DNA from: Mycobacterium sp. 1274761.0
GTDB lineage: Bacteria > Actinomycetota > Actinomycetes > Mycobacteriales > Mycobacteriaceae
DNA length: 64,000 nucleotides
Reading direction: 5' to 3'
NCBI RefSeq assembly: GCF_001668615.1
Contig: NZ_LZMC01000002.1
Coordinates: 30,082 to 94,081, forward strand
A model generated the notes under the pieces. The model was not told the origin of the DNA. It worked only from the letters and a program-made list of their open reading frames with translations, and did no database searches. The number at the start of each line of letters is the position of its first letter. Position 1 is the stretch's first letter. Below are positions 51,098 to 59,870 of the stretch, one piece after another. The translations under genes were made by a program, and so were the position numbers.

Positions 51098-53665
51098 TCA
51101 TCGATTTGCGGGCGTTGCCAACCGCTTCGCGAGATACGGCGCTGTGCGGCTGTGTTTGGCACGCGCCACCATCTCGGGTGGACCTGCTGCAACCACCCGA
51201 CCTCCCTTACTGCCGGCGCCCGGTCCCAGGTCGATGACCCAGTCGGCGCCCGCGACCATGCGCATGTCATGTTCGGCCACGACTACGGTGTTGCCCGCAT
51301 CGACCAGGCGATGCAATTGATTATCGAGCAGATCCACGTCGGCGGGGTGAAGCCCGGTGGTCGGCTCGTCGAGGACGTAAAGGGTGTGTCCGCGTCGGGG
51401 CCGCTGCAGCTCCGAGGCGAGTTTGATCCGCTGGGCCTCGCCACCCGACAGTTCGGTGGCGGGCTGTCCGAGGCGCAGATACCCCAATCCCACCTCTTGC
51501 AGCGTGGTGAGACTGCGCGAAGCGCTGGCCACGTCGGCGAGAAACGCCGAAGCTTCGTCGACCGTCATCGCGAGCACGTCGGCAACCGTCCTGCCGCGAT
51601 AGTGCACCTCAAGCGTCTCTTCGGAGTACCGCGCGCCATGGCACGACGGGCATTTGGCGTATGTGCCCGGCAGGAACAACAATTCGACCGCCACGAATCC
51701 CTCCCCCTGACAGGTGGGACAGCGACCGTCGGCTACGTTGAAGGAGAATCTTCCTGCGGTCCAACCGCGGCGACGCGCCTTCGGGGTCGCGGCGAACTCC
51801 CGACGCACCGCGTCGAACAACCCGGTGTACGTCGCCAGCGTGGAGCGCGGCGTGCGCCCAATCGGGCGCTGGTCGACCGACACCAGCCGGTCAATCTCCT
51901 CGACCCCCTCGGCCGTCACACCCACGCTCGCGTCATGATCGAGGTCGATGATCCCGCTGTCGGCTTCGCCGTCGTCCGGTTCGGCCGGCTCGGCTGCGCG
52001 TGCCGTACCGAGGTGGCTGTTGACGACATCGCCGAGGACCTTGACGACAAGCGTCGATTTTCCTGAACCGGAGACTCCGGTGATCGCTGTGTACACGCCC
52101 AGTGGCAGGTCCACATCGAGGTCTTCCAAATTGTGGAAGCAGATTCCGCGCAGCCTCAGTCGCCCGGACTCTGTGCGAGCTGGACGAGGTGCTGGCTGCC
52201 CGCGGTGGAAAAGGTACTTGCGAGTGACCGACCCCTCGACGTCCGCGAGGCCTGCTACCGGGCCGCTGTAGAGCAGTTTCCCGCCGAGCTCGCCGGCCCC
52301 GGGTCCGACGTCGACTATCCAATCGGCGCGGTGGACCACGTCCATGTCGTGCTCGACCACGAACAAAGAATTGCCTGCCCGCCGCAGGCGGTCGAGTACG
52401 TCGAGTAGTGGTTCGGCGTCTGCGGGGTGCAGTCCGGCTGACGGCTCATCGAGCACGTAGAGAACACCGAACAAGCCGGCACGTAATTGTGTGGCCAGCC
52501 GCAAACGCTGCAGTTCGCCGGGTGAGACCGTCGGAGTCCGGCGATGGAGTGTGAGATAGCCGAGGCCGAGGTCGATGAGTATCTGCAGGCGCGCGACGAG
52601 GTCGGCGGCGATCATCGTCGCGACTTCAGTCAGCTCGCCGGATTCCGTTGACTCATAGGCGGCGCCGGCGTCGGACCGAGAAGCCGTCGGGCGTAGCGCG
52701 TCGGCAAGTTCGGCCAACGGCATCGCCGCGTACTCGGCAATCGTGCGCCCGGCGAATGTCACTTTGAGCGCCTCGGGTCTGAGTCCGGACCCGTCGCATA
52801 GCGGGCAATCGACGCTGTCGACGAACTGCAGTACGCGTCGTCGCATCATTGCGCTGTGCGAATTGGCCAAGGTATGGCGGACGTGACGCTCGGCACTGGA
52901 GAATGTGCCGTTGTAGTAGTAATCGGCTTGCACGGGGTGCTGGCCTGGGTCGATTTCGACTGTTGGCTGTTCATCGGTGAACAGGATCCAGTTGCGTTGC
53001 CGCTTAGGCAGTTTCCGCCATGGCTTGTCGATGTCGTAGCCGAGGGTGATTAGGATGTCGCGTAGATTTTGGCCCTGCCATGCGCCCGGCCATGCTGCGA
53101 CAGCGCCTTCGCGGATGGTCAGAGACGGGTCTGGCACCAATGTCTCTTCGGTGACCCGGTGGATCCGCCCGAGACCGTGACACTCTGGGCAGGCTCCTAC
53201 CGCGGTGTTCGGGGAGAAGGCGTCGGAGTCCAGTCGTTCCGTAGCTCCCACAGGGTAGGTCCCGGCGCGCGAGAACAGCATCCGCAGCAGGTTCGACAAG
53301 GTGGTGACTGTGCCGACCGTCGACCGCGACGTCGCCGAGCCTCGGCGCTGCTGCAATGCGACTGCAGGCGGGAGCCCGGTGATGTCGTCGACTTTGGGCG
53401 CGCCGGTTGGCAGGAGCAGGCGACGGGCGTACGGAGCGACCGACTCGAAATAGCGGCGTTGGGCCTCGGCGTAGATGGTGCCGAAGGCCAATGACGACTT
53501 GCCGGATCCGGAAATGCCGGTGAAGGCGACGAACGCGTTGCGCGGTGCTACAAGATCAAGACCTCGCAAATTGTGGACCCGCGTACCGTAGACACGCACA
53601 TAGGGGTCGATGTCGTTCGTGGCTGGGTGAGAATTTCCTGTCATCGCGCTCAGACGAGTACCCAT
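51098..53665 (-). CDS. UvrA paralogue (UvrA2-type ABC excinuclease subunit)
   Basis: The 855-residue protein has two ABC ATPase modules: Walker A GISGSGKSSLAF (about 52) and GVSGSGKSTLV (about 540), with signatures SPGELQRLRLATQ and LSGGEAQRIKLASELQ, each followed by LDEPS/TxGLHP. CxxC pairs (CPECHGLG, CPLCDGSG, CPTCQGEG, CPSCHGAR) are the zinc modules. The length is about 100 residues short of canonical UvrA, and the UvrB-binding region appears absent. This fits UvrA2-class proteins tied to drug tolerance. ATG 53644 is an alternative start. Confidence 0.9.
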   Translation of the reverse strand: MGTRLSAMTGNSHPATNDIDPYVRVYGTRVHNLRGLDLVAPRNAFVAFTGISGSGKSSLAFGTIYAEAQRRYFESVAPYARRLLLPTGAPKVDDITGLPPAVALQQRRGSATSRSTVGTVTTLSNLLRMLFSRAGTYPVGATERLDSDAFSPNTAVGACPECHGLGRIHRVTEETLVPDPSLTIREGAVAAWPGAWQGQNLRDILITLGYDIDKPWRKLPKRQRNWILFTDEQPTVEIDPGQHPVQADYYYNGTFSSAERHVRHTLANSHSAMMRRRVLQFVDSVDCPLCDGSGLRPEALKVTFAGRTIAEYAAMPLAELADALRPTASRSDAGAAYESTESGELTEVATMIAADLVARLQILIDLGLGYLTLHRRTPTVSPGELQRLRLATQLRAGLFGVLYVLDEPSAGLHPADAEPLLDVLDRLRRAGNSLFVVEHDMDVVHRADWIVDVGPGAGELGGKLLYSGPVAGLADVEGSVTRKYLFHRGQPAPRPARTESGRLRLRGICFHNLEDLDVDLPLGVYTAITGVSGSGKSTLVVKVLGDVVNSHLGTARAAEPAEPDDGEADSGIIDLDHDASVGVTAEGVEEIDRLVSVDQRPIGRTPRSTLATYTGLFDAVRREFAATPKARRRGWTAGRFSFNVADGRCPTCQGEGFVAVELLFLPGTYAKCPSCHGARYSEETLEVHYRGRTVADVLAMTVDEASAFLADVASASRSLTTLQEVGLGYLRLGQPATELSGGEAQRIKLASELQRPRRGHTLYVLDEPTTGLHPADVDLLDNQLHRLVDAGNTVVVAEHDMRMVAGADWVIDLGPGAGSKGGRVVAAGPPEMVARAKHSRTAPYLAKRLATPANR

Positions 53666-53751
53666 GCCGAGGGACGCGAAAAGCTCTTTGGCGAAGCAGC
53701 CGACTCCTGCGTGACCATCTTCTGCCGTCCGCAGCTCGACTTAGCACTGAT

Positions 53752-54078
53752 TTAGCCTGCTGATTGAGCAGTTCTGATATTTCCCTCTTGGGGCGTTTCA
53801 CTGAGCCGAACTAGTCTTGCGGTCTGGCTCGAAACGCTGGAATCGCTGCTACTGGCGTGCTCCATAATTCGCTGCCTCACGGCTTGGTCATCTTCAACGC
53901 TGACCCTAAAGCGCCGCCCAACGTTGCCGCCGCGCCCACCAGCCAAGCCAGCGGTGTAAATAGTCCGACGGGCCGACTCCGTGGCCGAGAACTGCTCGGG
54001 CAACTGTGGCGGAAGCGTCCACCATGCGGTCAGCACGAATAGTGCGAACGGCTTGTGGTTGACGATCAGCCATCAGAG
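53752..54078 (-). pseudogene. Degenerate C-terminal fragment of the 56.5-kb membrane-protein family
   Basis: Minus-strand frames reproduce the C-terminal half of the intact gene at 56532-57593: WLIVNHKPFALFVLTAWWTLPPQLPEQ, then in another frame VGPSDYL, then LAWLVGAAATLGGALGSAL, then EDDQAVRQRIMEHA. At least three frame changes separate these blocks, and about 45 residues present in the intact protein are deleted after VNHK. No open reading frame could give a full product. The remnant begins about 90 bp upstream of uvrA2. Confidence 0.8.
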
Positions 54079-54170
54079 GCCTATCCCACCATTTGGCAGC
54101 TTTCCGCCACGATGGGTCCATGGGGGCTCAGCACCGCGACGGTCTAGCGACAGCTGCGATGCCCTTGGCC
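54079..54170 (+). pseudogene. Inverted middle fragment of the same family, followed by unassigned decayed sequence
   Basis: On the plus strand AYPTIWQLSATMGPWG, then after a frameshift VLATAAM, match AYPTIWQLSSTMGPWR...VLATAAM of the intact protein at 56.5 kb. In an intact gene this block directly precedes the WLIVNHK block, but here the two point away from each other from a junction near 54079, so an inversion occurred inside the remnant. From 54171 to 54440 I see no gene, only a 17-bp direct repeat (GCGACAGCTGCRATGCC at 54147-54163 and 54210-54226). Confidence 0.7.
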
Positions 54171-54440
54171 ACCCGGCACTTGAGCCCTTACTCGCGCAGG
54201 CAGGCGATCGCGACAGCTGCAATGCCGATATACGCCTATGTCGAAATCGACATGGCGCGAACGGATTTGGAGCCGTCTGGAATATGCGCCATCCGAAGGT
54301 CTCAAATCTTGGTCACGTTCTGGTTGCGCGTTTTGCCATCTAACCTCCGGATCAGTACATCCTGAATTGGTCTGTGTCACAAACCGACGGCGTACGGTGC
54401 CACTCGCCGGGGACCAGAACCAACTGTGGTTAGCGGCTTG

Positions 54441-55022
54441 TCATCTGCCGGCTCGCAGATTTCTGAGCAGGCGGATGATCACCGTGGTCACCAAAAGCCA
54501 TGGGGCCCCCACGATCAGCGGGTCCAGCCACATGTGGTGTGTGTCAACTCTTTTCCTGCTGACCCTGGACTTCATGCCGTTGTGGGTCCATTCGCCCTTG
54601 ATTCCGGTTTCGGTGATCGGGTTGTCCGGTCGCAGAGTTGCCATCGAACGAAGGTGGTGCTCGGCGGCATCAACACGGTCGGCGTACAGCAGGATGAGCC
54701 AGTGCGCCGCGCGGCCTTCACTGAATCTGTAGGCGAATCGGCGCATGACGCCGGAGATACCACGCAGGGGCTGAGCCGTCCCAAATGCCGGCGTCAGAAA
54801 CTTGTGCTCGACCGACCGTTCCCGCGCCGCGTTCTCGGGTTGGCGCTCCGGAAATTCCCACCAGGCACCGGTGTCGAGGAACTTCAGCTTGGGCACTGAG
54901 GGCCGGTTCTCCTTGTTGAGGTCGGCGCCCCATCCGGGGATGCGCGCCTGCAGGCTGTCCTTGTCGGGGACTGGCGGGTGGTCGGATGTGTACGCCGGGA
55001 CGCGTTCGCTCATTCGTGTCAT
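54441..55022 (-). CDS. Hypothetical protein with a C-terminal membrane helix
   Basis: I do not recognise the family of this 193-residue protein. The N-terminal ~65 residues are polar (TSDHPPVPDKDSLQARIPGW, FLDTGAWWEFPERQPE). A conserved-looking middle follows (GVMRRFAYRFSEGRAAHWLILLYADRV, LRSMATLRPDNPITETGIKGEW), then one hydrophobic segment near the C-terminus (about 165-185: PLIVGAPWLLVTTVIIRLL). AGGAG precedes the ATG. It lies 19 bp downstream of the alcohol dehydrogenase gene on the same strand, so both would be driven by the SigF-type promoter at 56.2 kb. Confidence 0.75.
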   Translation of the reverse strand: MTRMSERVPAYTSDHPPVPDKDSLQARIPGWGADLNKENRPSVPKLKFLDTGAWWEFPERQPENAARERSVEHKFLTPAFGTAQPLRGISGVMRRFAYRFSEGRAAHWLILLYADRVDAAEHHLRSMATLRPDNPITETGIKGEWTHNGMKSRVSRKRVDTHHMWLDPLIVGAPWLLVTTVIIRLLRNLRAGR

Positions 55023-55041
55023 GAAATTCTCCTGGTAATTG

Positions 55042-56190
55042 TCAGTTGGGGTTGACTGTGATGATCGGCTTGATGATGTCGTCCAGCTTCGACGAGAAGA
55101 CGTGGTAGCCCTCGGCGATGTGCTCCAGCGGAATCCGATGGGTGACAATGTCACTGGGCTTCAGATAACCGTTCTCAATATGTTCGAACAAGCGGGGCCA
55201 CTGCCGCTTCACCGGCGCCTGGTTGGCGTGGATGGTCAGACCCTTGTTCATCGCGTCGCCGAACTTGACGGCGCTGAACATAGGCCCGTAGGCACCTATC
55301 ACCGAAATCGTGCCACCCTTGCGAACTGAGTCGATAGCCCAGTTCAGCGCAATAGGGGAGCCGCCCTGCAATTTCAACTTCGCCGTGGTCACGTGCTGGA
55401 AGAGATTCCCGTCGGCTTCGGCCCCTACCGCGTCGATGGCCACATCGGCACCGAGAAAGTCGGTGGCTTTCTTCATCTCCAAAACGATGTCGCCGTACTC
55501 GCCGAAGTTGTAGGTCTCGGCGTGAGCGAACTCGCGCGCCTTCGTGAGCCGGTAGTCGAGGTGGTCGATCACGATCACCCGTGCCGCCCCCATCAACCAC
55601 GATGACTTGGCCGCGAACAGGCCAACCGGCCCGGCACCGAACACCACCACCGTGTCGCCTTCGACTATGTCGCCGAGTTGTGCGCCGAAATATCCCGTCG
55701 ACAGGGCATCCGTGCACAGCAGTGCGTCCTCGTCCGCCATCCAATCGGGGATCACCGACGGGCCGACGTCGGCGAACGGAACGCGAACGAACTCCGCTTG
55801 GCCACCGTCATAGCCGCCGCAGGTGTGTGAGTAACCGTAGATCCCGCCGACCGCAGTGGCATTCGGATTGACGTTGTGGCAGTTGGAGTACAGACCCCTG
55901 GCGCAGAAGTAGCACGAACCGCAGTAGATGTTAAACGGCACCATCACCCGATCGCCGGCCTTGATGTTCTGTACGGAGGGGCCGACCTCGTCGACGACGC
56001 CGATGAACTCGTGTCCGAAAGTATGGCCAACCCGGGTGTCGGGCATCAGGCCGTGGTAGAGGTGCAGATCGGACCCGCAGATGGCGGCGAGTTGCACCCG
56101 CACGATCGCATCGTTGGGATGCTCGATCCGAGGCCGGTCTTTTTCCTCGACTCGCACTTTGTACGGTCCGCGATACGTCATTGCCTTCAT
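55042..56190 (-). CDS. Zinc-dependent alcohol/formaldehyde dehydrogenase-like MDR
   Basis: The 382-residue medium-chain dehydrogenase has catalytic zinc ligands in CGSDLHLYHG and GHEFIGVVDEVG. Structural-zinc Cys lie in CGSCYFCARGLYSNC. The NAD-binding motif is VVVFGAGPVGLFAAKS. The pattern is close to glutathione-independent formaldehyde dehydrogenase-like proteins, but the substrate is unknown. GAGGAG precedes the ATG. A GTTT-N15-GGGTAG promoter lies 43 bp upstream, indicating SigF-dependent stress expression. Confidence 0.9.
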   Translation of the reverse strand: MKAMTYRGPYKVRVEEKDRPRIEHPNDAIVRVQLAAICGSDLHLYHGLMPDTRVGHTFGHEFIGVVDEVGPSVQNIKAGDRVMVPFNIYCGSCYFCARGLYSNCHNVNPNATAVGGIYGYSHTCGGYDGGQAEFVRVPFADVGPSVIPDWMADEDALLCTDALSTGYFGAQLGDIVEGDTVVVFGAGPVGLFAAKSSWLMGAARVIVIDHLDYRLTKAREFAHAETYNFGEYGDIVLEMKKATDFLGADVAIDAVGAEADGNLFQHVTTAKLKLQGGSPIALNWAIDSVRKGGTISVIGAYGPMFSAVKFGDAMNKGLTIHANQAPVKRQWPRLFEHIENGYLKPSDIVTHRIPLEHIAEGYHVFSSKLDDIIKPIITVNPN

Positions 56191-56232
56191 GAAGACTCCT
56201 CTGTGCTCGTGATATTTGAGGGCTGAGCCCGG

Positions 56233-56257
56233 CTACCCGTGTCCCCGTCGGAAAAAC
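56233..56257 (-). promoter_or_regulatory. SigF-type promoter of the alcohol dehydrogenase operon
   Basis: Minus-strand GTTT (56257-56254), a 15-nt spacer and GGGTAG (56238-56233) fit the SigF consensus. The leader to the ATG at 56190 is about 35 nt and carries the Shine-Dalgarno. The rest of the 341-bp gap (56258-56495) shows no gene. Confidence 0.7.
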
Positions 56258-56495
56258 AGCCGCAGCATCGGCAAGTCGCTTCACCCAGCAAACTGTCTCA
56301 CAGGGCACCTGCATGACACTGGCTTCTGTGAACCACCTGATATCAGCATTATTGAAGATTTCGAGTGTCAGCGCCGTCGATTCTGGCAAACCCACATACA
56401 ATTCACCTCGTCCTGTTGAGGCGAAAAGGTGGCAGAAATTTCGACACGACAGTGCACTCCCTCAGACCGGCGAGGCGGCTCGGCCGCGGCGTGCT

Positions 56496-56520
56496 GTTTG
56501 AAGTCGGGTTTGCAGGGTAG
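56496..56520 (+). promoter_or_regulatory. SigF-type promoter of the 56.5-kb membrane protein
   Basis: GTTT (56496-56499), a 15-nt spacer and GGGTAG (56515-56520) match the SigF consensus. The GTG start lies 11 nt after the -10, so the leader is only a few nucleotides long. Confidence 0.7.
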
Positions 56521-56531
56521 CCGTCGCTTCT

Positions 56532-57593
56532 GTGTTTACGTCACTTCTCCTTGCTGCGGATCCGGGTGCCCCTTCGGGGTTGGCTGAACAGTTGTCGGCG
56601 GAGTTGCCGAAACTCCTGGCCGGTCAAGCGTCTTCCCCGCAATGGACGGTTTCGGTGAAGACGGGCACTTACCTTCTGACTGATCACGCTTCGTTGGCCG
56701 ATGTACTCGAAAGCGTCGATCCTGCGGGTCATGACGAGGATGTCGTCGTTTACATGACGGATCTGCCCCGCCACGACGGCACCCATCCCGTGGTCGCCGA
56801 CATCAGTGTGCCGCACCGCTTCGGGGTGATTTCCATTCCCGGCGTTGGGGGATTGTTCGTCAGTCGCCGTGTGCGCGCGACGGTCGAGTCAATTGTCGAC
56901 GAAGTCGCGAGGGAAGACGGTAATCGGACCCGCGTCCCCAGCGGGCTGATTCGAACTGAAGGAGACGATGCTGTGCGGTACGCCGCACCGCATAGGTTTG
57001 CGCGGCTGCGCTTACTCGCGGGGATGATCTATGCGAACCGGCCGTGGAAATTGGCGGCGGGTATGTCGCGCGTCATGATGGCGACCTTCGCCACTGGAGC
57101 CGTCAGCCTGGCCTACCCGACAATATGGCAGTTGTCGTCGACGATGGGACCGTGGCGGGTAGGTGTGACCACGGTTCTGGCCACCGCAGCGATGATCGGT
57201 TGGCTGATCGTGAATCACAAACTGTGGGAACGGCCGACTTCGCCAGTTGAACGGGAACGCGCAGCCCTGTACAACGCGTCGACTGTCGCGACACTGACCA
57301 TTGGTGTTGTCGTTCTCCACGCGACAACCTTCGTTCTGTTGGTGCTGACGGCTTGGTGGACCCTGCCGCCACAGATGCTCGAGCAGTCGCTCGATCACCC
57401 CGTCGGACCCGCCGACTATCTGAGGCTGGCGTGGCTGGTGGCCGCGGTCGCGACGCTCGGAGGCGCGCTCGGATCGGGGCTGGAAGACGACAAAGCGGTC
57501 AAGGAGGCGGCTTATGGAGCACGCCAGCAAGAGAGATTCGACCGCTCTGAACGGGCGGGCACGGGACAGACTCGGAGGCCCAATTCATCCTGA
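56532..57593 (+). CDS. Multi-pass membrane protein with a soluble N-terminal domain, function unknown
   Basis: The 353-residue protein has a soluble N-terminal domain of ~165 residues, rich in Val/Asp (SVKTGTYLLTDHASLADVLE, DVVVYMTDLPRHDGTHPVVADIS). Four to five membrane helices follow (about 180-205, 212-235, 250-285, 300-320), and the tail is charged. I recognise no family with a known function. A degenerate, partly inverted copy lies at 53.8-54.2 kb. GTG 56532 is supported by the SigF-type promoter immediately before it. Confidence 0.8.
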   Translation: MFTSLLLAADPGAPSGLAEQLSAELPKLLAGQASSPQWTVSVKTGTYLLTDHASLADVLESVDPAGHDEDVVVYMTDLPRHDGTHPVVADISVPHRFGVISIPGVGGLFVSRRVRATVESIVDEVAREDGNRTRVPSGLIRTEGDDAVRYAAPHRFARLRLLAGMIYANRPWKLAAGMSRVMMATFATGAVSLAYPTIWQLSSTMGPWRVGVTTVLATAAMIGWLIVNHKLWERPTSPVERERAALYNASTVATLTIGVVVLHATTFVLLVLTAWWTLPPQMLEQSLDHPVGPADYLRLAWLVAAVATLGGALGSGLEDDKAVKEAAYGARQQERFDRSERAGTGQTRRPNSS

Positions 57594-57842
57594 CGGGGCG
57601 AAAGTCCGGCGACGATTTGGTCACACCAGCGCACTCCCTCTCAGGCGACGGCTAGTCGGCCGAAATACGGGTAGCTTCTTCCCGCCAGAACGAAACACCT
57701 ACCGGTATTCGCGCTTCTGTGTCGTCGCACGTCTGTCCGCGCGTCGACAGACTAGCCGCATGTCTATCGGAGAACGGAATTGGCGAGTGAGGTATCTGCG
57801 GGCAGGAGTCCCGACGCATCCGCTGCCATCCGGAGCGACACC

Positions 57843-59000
57843 GTGAACAGCGACGGCGAGAACTTCAACGACCAAGGCGGTGCACGGTCGGAGGGCAACC
57901 TCGAACTCTTCTTCGATCTGGTGTTCACGTTCGCCATGTCGCAGGTGACTCAGCTGATGCTGCATGATCTGTCCCCGACCGGCTTCGGCCGTGCGGCGCT
58001 CGCACTGCTCGCGGTGTGGTGGGCCTGGGTCGGCTACACCTGGCTGATCAACACCTTTGACACACAAGGGGTCCGGCATCAAGCGGTTTTGATCGCCGCA
58101 ATGGCCGCAATGTTAGTCGCGGCCGCGGCGCTACCCATGGCGTTTTCCACGGGGGCGCTGGTGTTCGCGATCGCTCTCCTCGTGGTTCGGTTGATTCACG
58201 TCGCGAAGTTCGTCGCCTATTCGTCGGATGAGGACGCTGAGATGCGGCGCAGCGTCTTGCGGATAGCGCCGGCGTTCGTCGCGGCGCCCGCCTGCATTGT
58301 GGCGGCCGCCTTTGTTGACACGCCTGGCCGCGAACTTCTGTGGGTGGCTGCTGCGGTGATCGACTACGGCGCGCCTGCCGTCCTGGGTCTCGGCGGGTTT
58401 CGGGTCTCGCCGTCGTATTTCGTGTCCCGCCACGGCTCGATCATCATCATCGCGCTCGGTGAGGCGATCGTCGAATTGGGCGGGGGTGCAAACGATCTCC
58501 ACCGTTTCGCAGTGATCTCCGCCCTGGTACTGGGGGTTGCCATCATGGCGACGTTCTGGTGGACCTACTTCGGGTTGGCGGGCGGCGCCGAGGAGCGGCT
58601 GGAGCAGGCCACGGGTACCGAACGAGCCAACCTCGCGCGTGACGCCTATAGCTATCTGCATCTTCCAATGGTGGCCGGCATCATGCTTTTCGCCGTGGGC
58701 GCCCACGCCGCCGTCGCGGACGCCACCGCGCCGCTGCCGTTCCTGCCAGCGGTCGCACTTGCCGGGGGGATGGCGCTGTTCTATTTGGGCGACGTCGCCT
58801 ACAGATGGCGCGACCACCATCAAATTCCGATCGACCGCACGGCGACAGGGATCGCCGCCGCGGCGACCTTACCGCTGTTGTCGCATATGCCTGCGATTGC
58901 GGGACTCGCACTGCTCACCGCCATCGGATGCGTTCGGCTGGCATGGGAGCTGTGGCGGCGGCCGCGCATCGGCACGGGTGTAGCAGGGCAGGCGCGGTGA
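57843..59000 (+). CDS. Low-temperature-requirement A (LtrA) family membrane protein
   Basis: The 385-residue polytopic protein has the LtrA signature near its start, GNLELFFDLVFTFAMSQVTQLM, and about ten hydrophobic segments. Conserved SRHGSIIIIALGEAIVELGGG lies around 195-215 and TFWWTYF around 240. The family's function is unknown; it was named for a Listeria cold-growth phenotype. GTG 57843 has GGAG at 7-nt spacing; a TTG at 57780 would add 21 residues. A GGGTAG lies at 57670-57675 but without a matching -35. Confidence 0.87.
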   Translation: MNSDGENFNDQGGARSEGNLELFFDLVFTFAMSQVTQLMLHDLSPTGFGRAALALLAVWWAWVGYTWLINTFDTQGVRHQAVLIAAMAAMLVAAAALPMAFSTGALVFAIALLVVRLIHVAKFVAYSSDEDAEMRRSVLRIAPAFVAAPACIVAAAFVDTPGRELLWVAAAVIDYGAPAVLGLGGFRVSPSYFVSRHGSIIIIALGEAIVELGGGANDLHRFAVISALVLGVAIMATFWWTYFGLAGGAEERLEQATGTERANLARDAYSYLHLPMVAGIMLFAVGAHAAVADATAPLPFLPAVALAGGMALFYLGDVAYRWRDHHQIPIDRTATGIAAAATLPLLSHMPAIAGLALLTAIGCVRLAWELWRRPRIGTGVAGQAR

Positions 59001-59094
59001 CGCAGGAGAGCACGTCAAACGGTCGGTTGAGCAACCAGCTGACGGTCGAAAGAGTAAGCGGCGCTTCGAGCGTCACGACATTGACAGGAGGATG

Positions 59095-59820
59095 ATGTCA
59101 AACACACGACGCCTCTCAGGGCGAAAGATCGCGGTGCTGGCAGCCGACGGCTTTGAAAAGGTCGAACTTGTGGTTCCACTGCGTGCACTGCAATTGGCCG
59201 GCGCAAAAGCCGACATCGTGTCGTTGCGCAAGGGCCGGATCCGGGGTGTGAACCTGCACATGCCCGCGACCCGGGTGGGTGTGGACAAGGTGATTTCTGA
59301 CACCGACCCCGACGCCTACGACGGACTGCTACTTCCGGGGGGCTTCATCAACCCGGATCTTCTGCGCCAGTCGGCCCTCGCCCGCGATTTCGTTCGCGCG
59401 TTCGACCACAGCGGAAAGCCGATTGTCACGTTGTGCCACGGTCCATGGGTGCTGGCATCGGCGGGTTTGCTCCCCGGTCGGACCCTGACGTCGTGGCCCG
59501 GCATCCGCGACGACTTGGTCAACGCCGGCGCTACCTGGCTCGACCAAGAAGTCGTGCATGATCGCAATCTCGTCACAAGCCGAGGGCCGCAGGACATGAG
59601 AGCCTTCCTACCCGCCATGCTGGACATCTTCGCCGAGCCGACGAAACAGTCGCAGGTGGTCTCCGACCATGACGGCTCCGATCCGGCGCTTGACCGGCCT
59701 GTTGGTTGGGCGATGGCGGCGTTGCGCTGGTCCCCGAAGCCCTCGATCGCGGCACTGGCCGGTGCGGCCGCCGCCGCGCTGACGCCGCCGCTGCGTAACC
59801 GGGTGTCGATCCGGAACTAG
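59095..59820 (+). CDS. PfpI/DJ-1 family protein with a C-terminal extension, copy 1
   Basis: The 241-residue protein starts with a flavodoxin-like DJ-1/PfpI domain (about 12-180). The conserved Glu lies in AADGFEKVEL and the nucleophile Cys in TLCHGPWVLA, after LLLPGGFINPD. Relatives act as deglycases, chaperones or proteases in stress. The last ~50 residues (VGWAMAALRWSPKPSIAALAGAAAAALTPP) are an unusual hydrophobic Ala-rich extension, perhaps membrane-associating. AGGAGG is directly upstream. Confidence 0.87.
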   Translation: MSNTRRLSGRKIAVLAADGFEKVELVVPLRALQLAGAKADIVSLRKGRIRGVNLHMPATRVGVDKVISDTDPDAYDGLLLPGGFINPDLLRQSALARDFVRAFDHSGKPIVTLCHGPWVLASAGLLPGRTLTSWPGIRDDLVNAGATWLDQEVVHDRNLVTSRGPQDMRAFLPAMLDIFAEPTKQSQVVSDHDGSDPALDRPVGWAMAALRWSPKPSIAALAGAAAAALTPPLRNRVSIRN

Positions 59821-59870
59821 GAACGCCTCGAACTAGGCTACCCACGGCCCCCCGAATAGGGGATCAGCCT

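Noticed and set aside
57670..57675. GGGTAG upstream of ltrA as a fourth SigF promoter
   Set aside because: No GTTT-like -35 occurs 15-17 nt upstream, so only half the motif is present.
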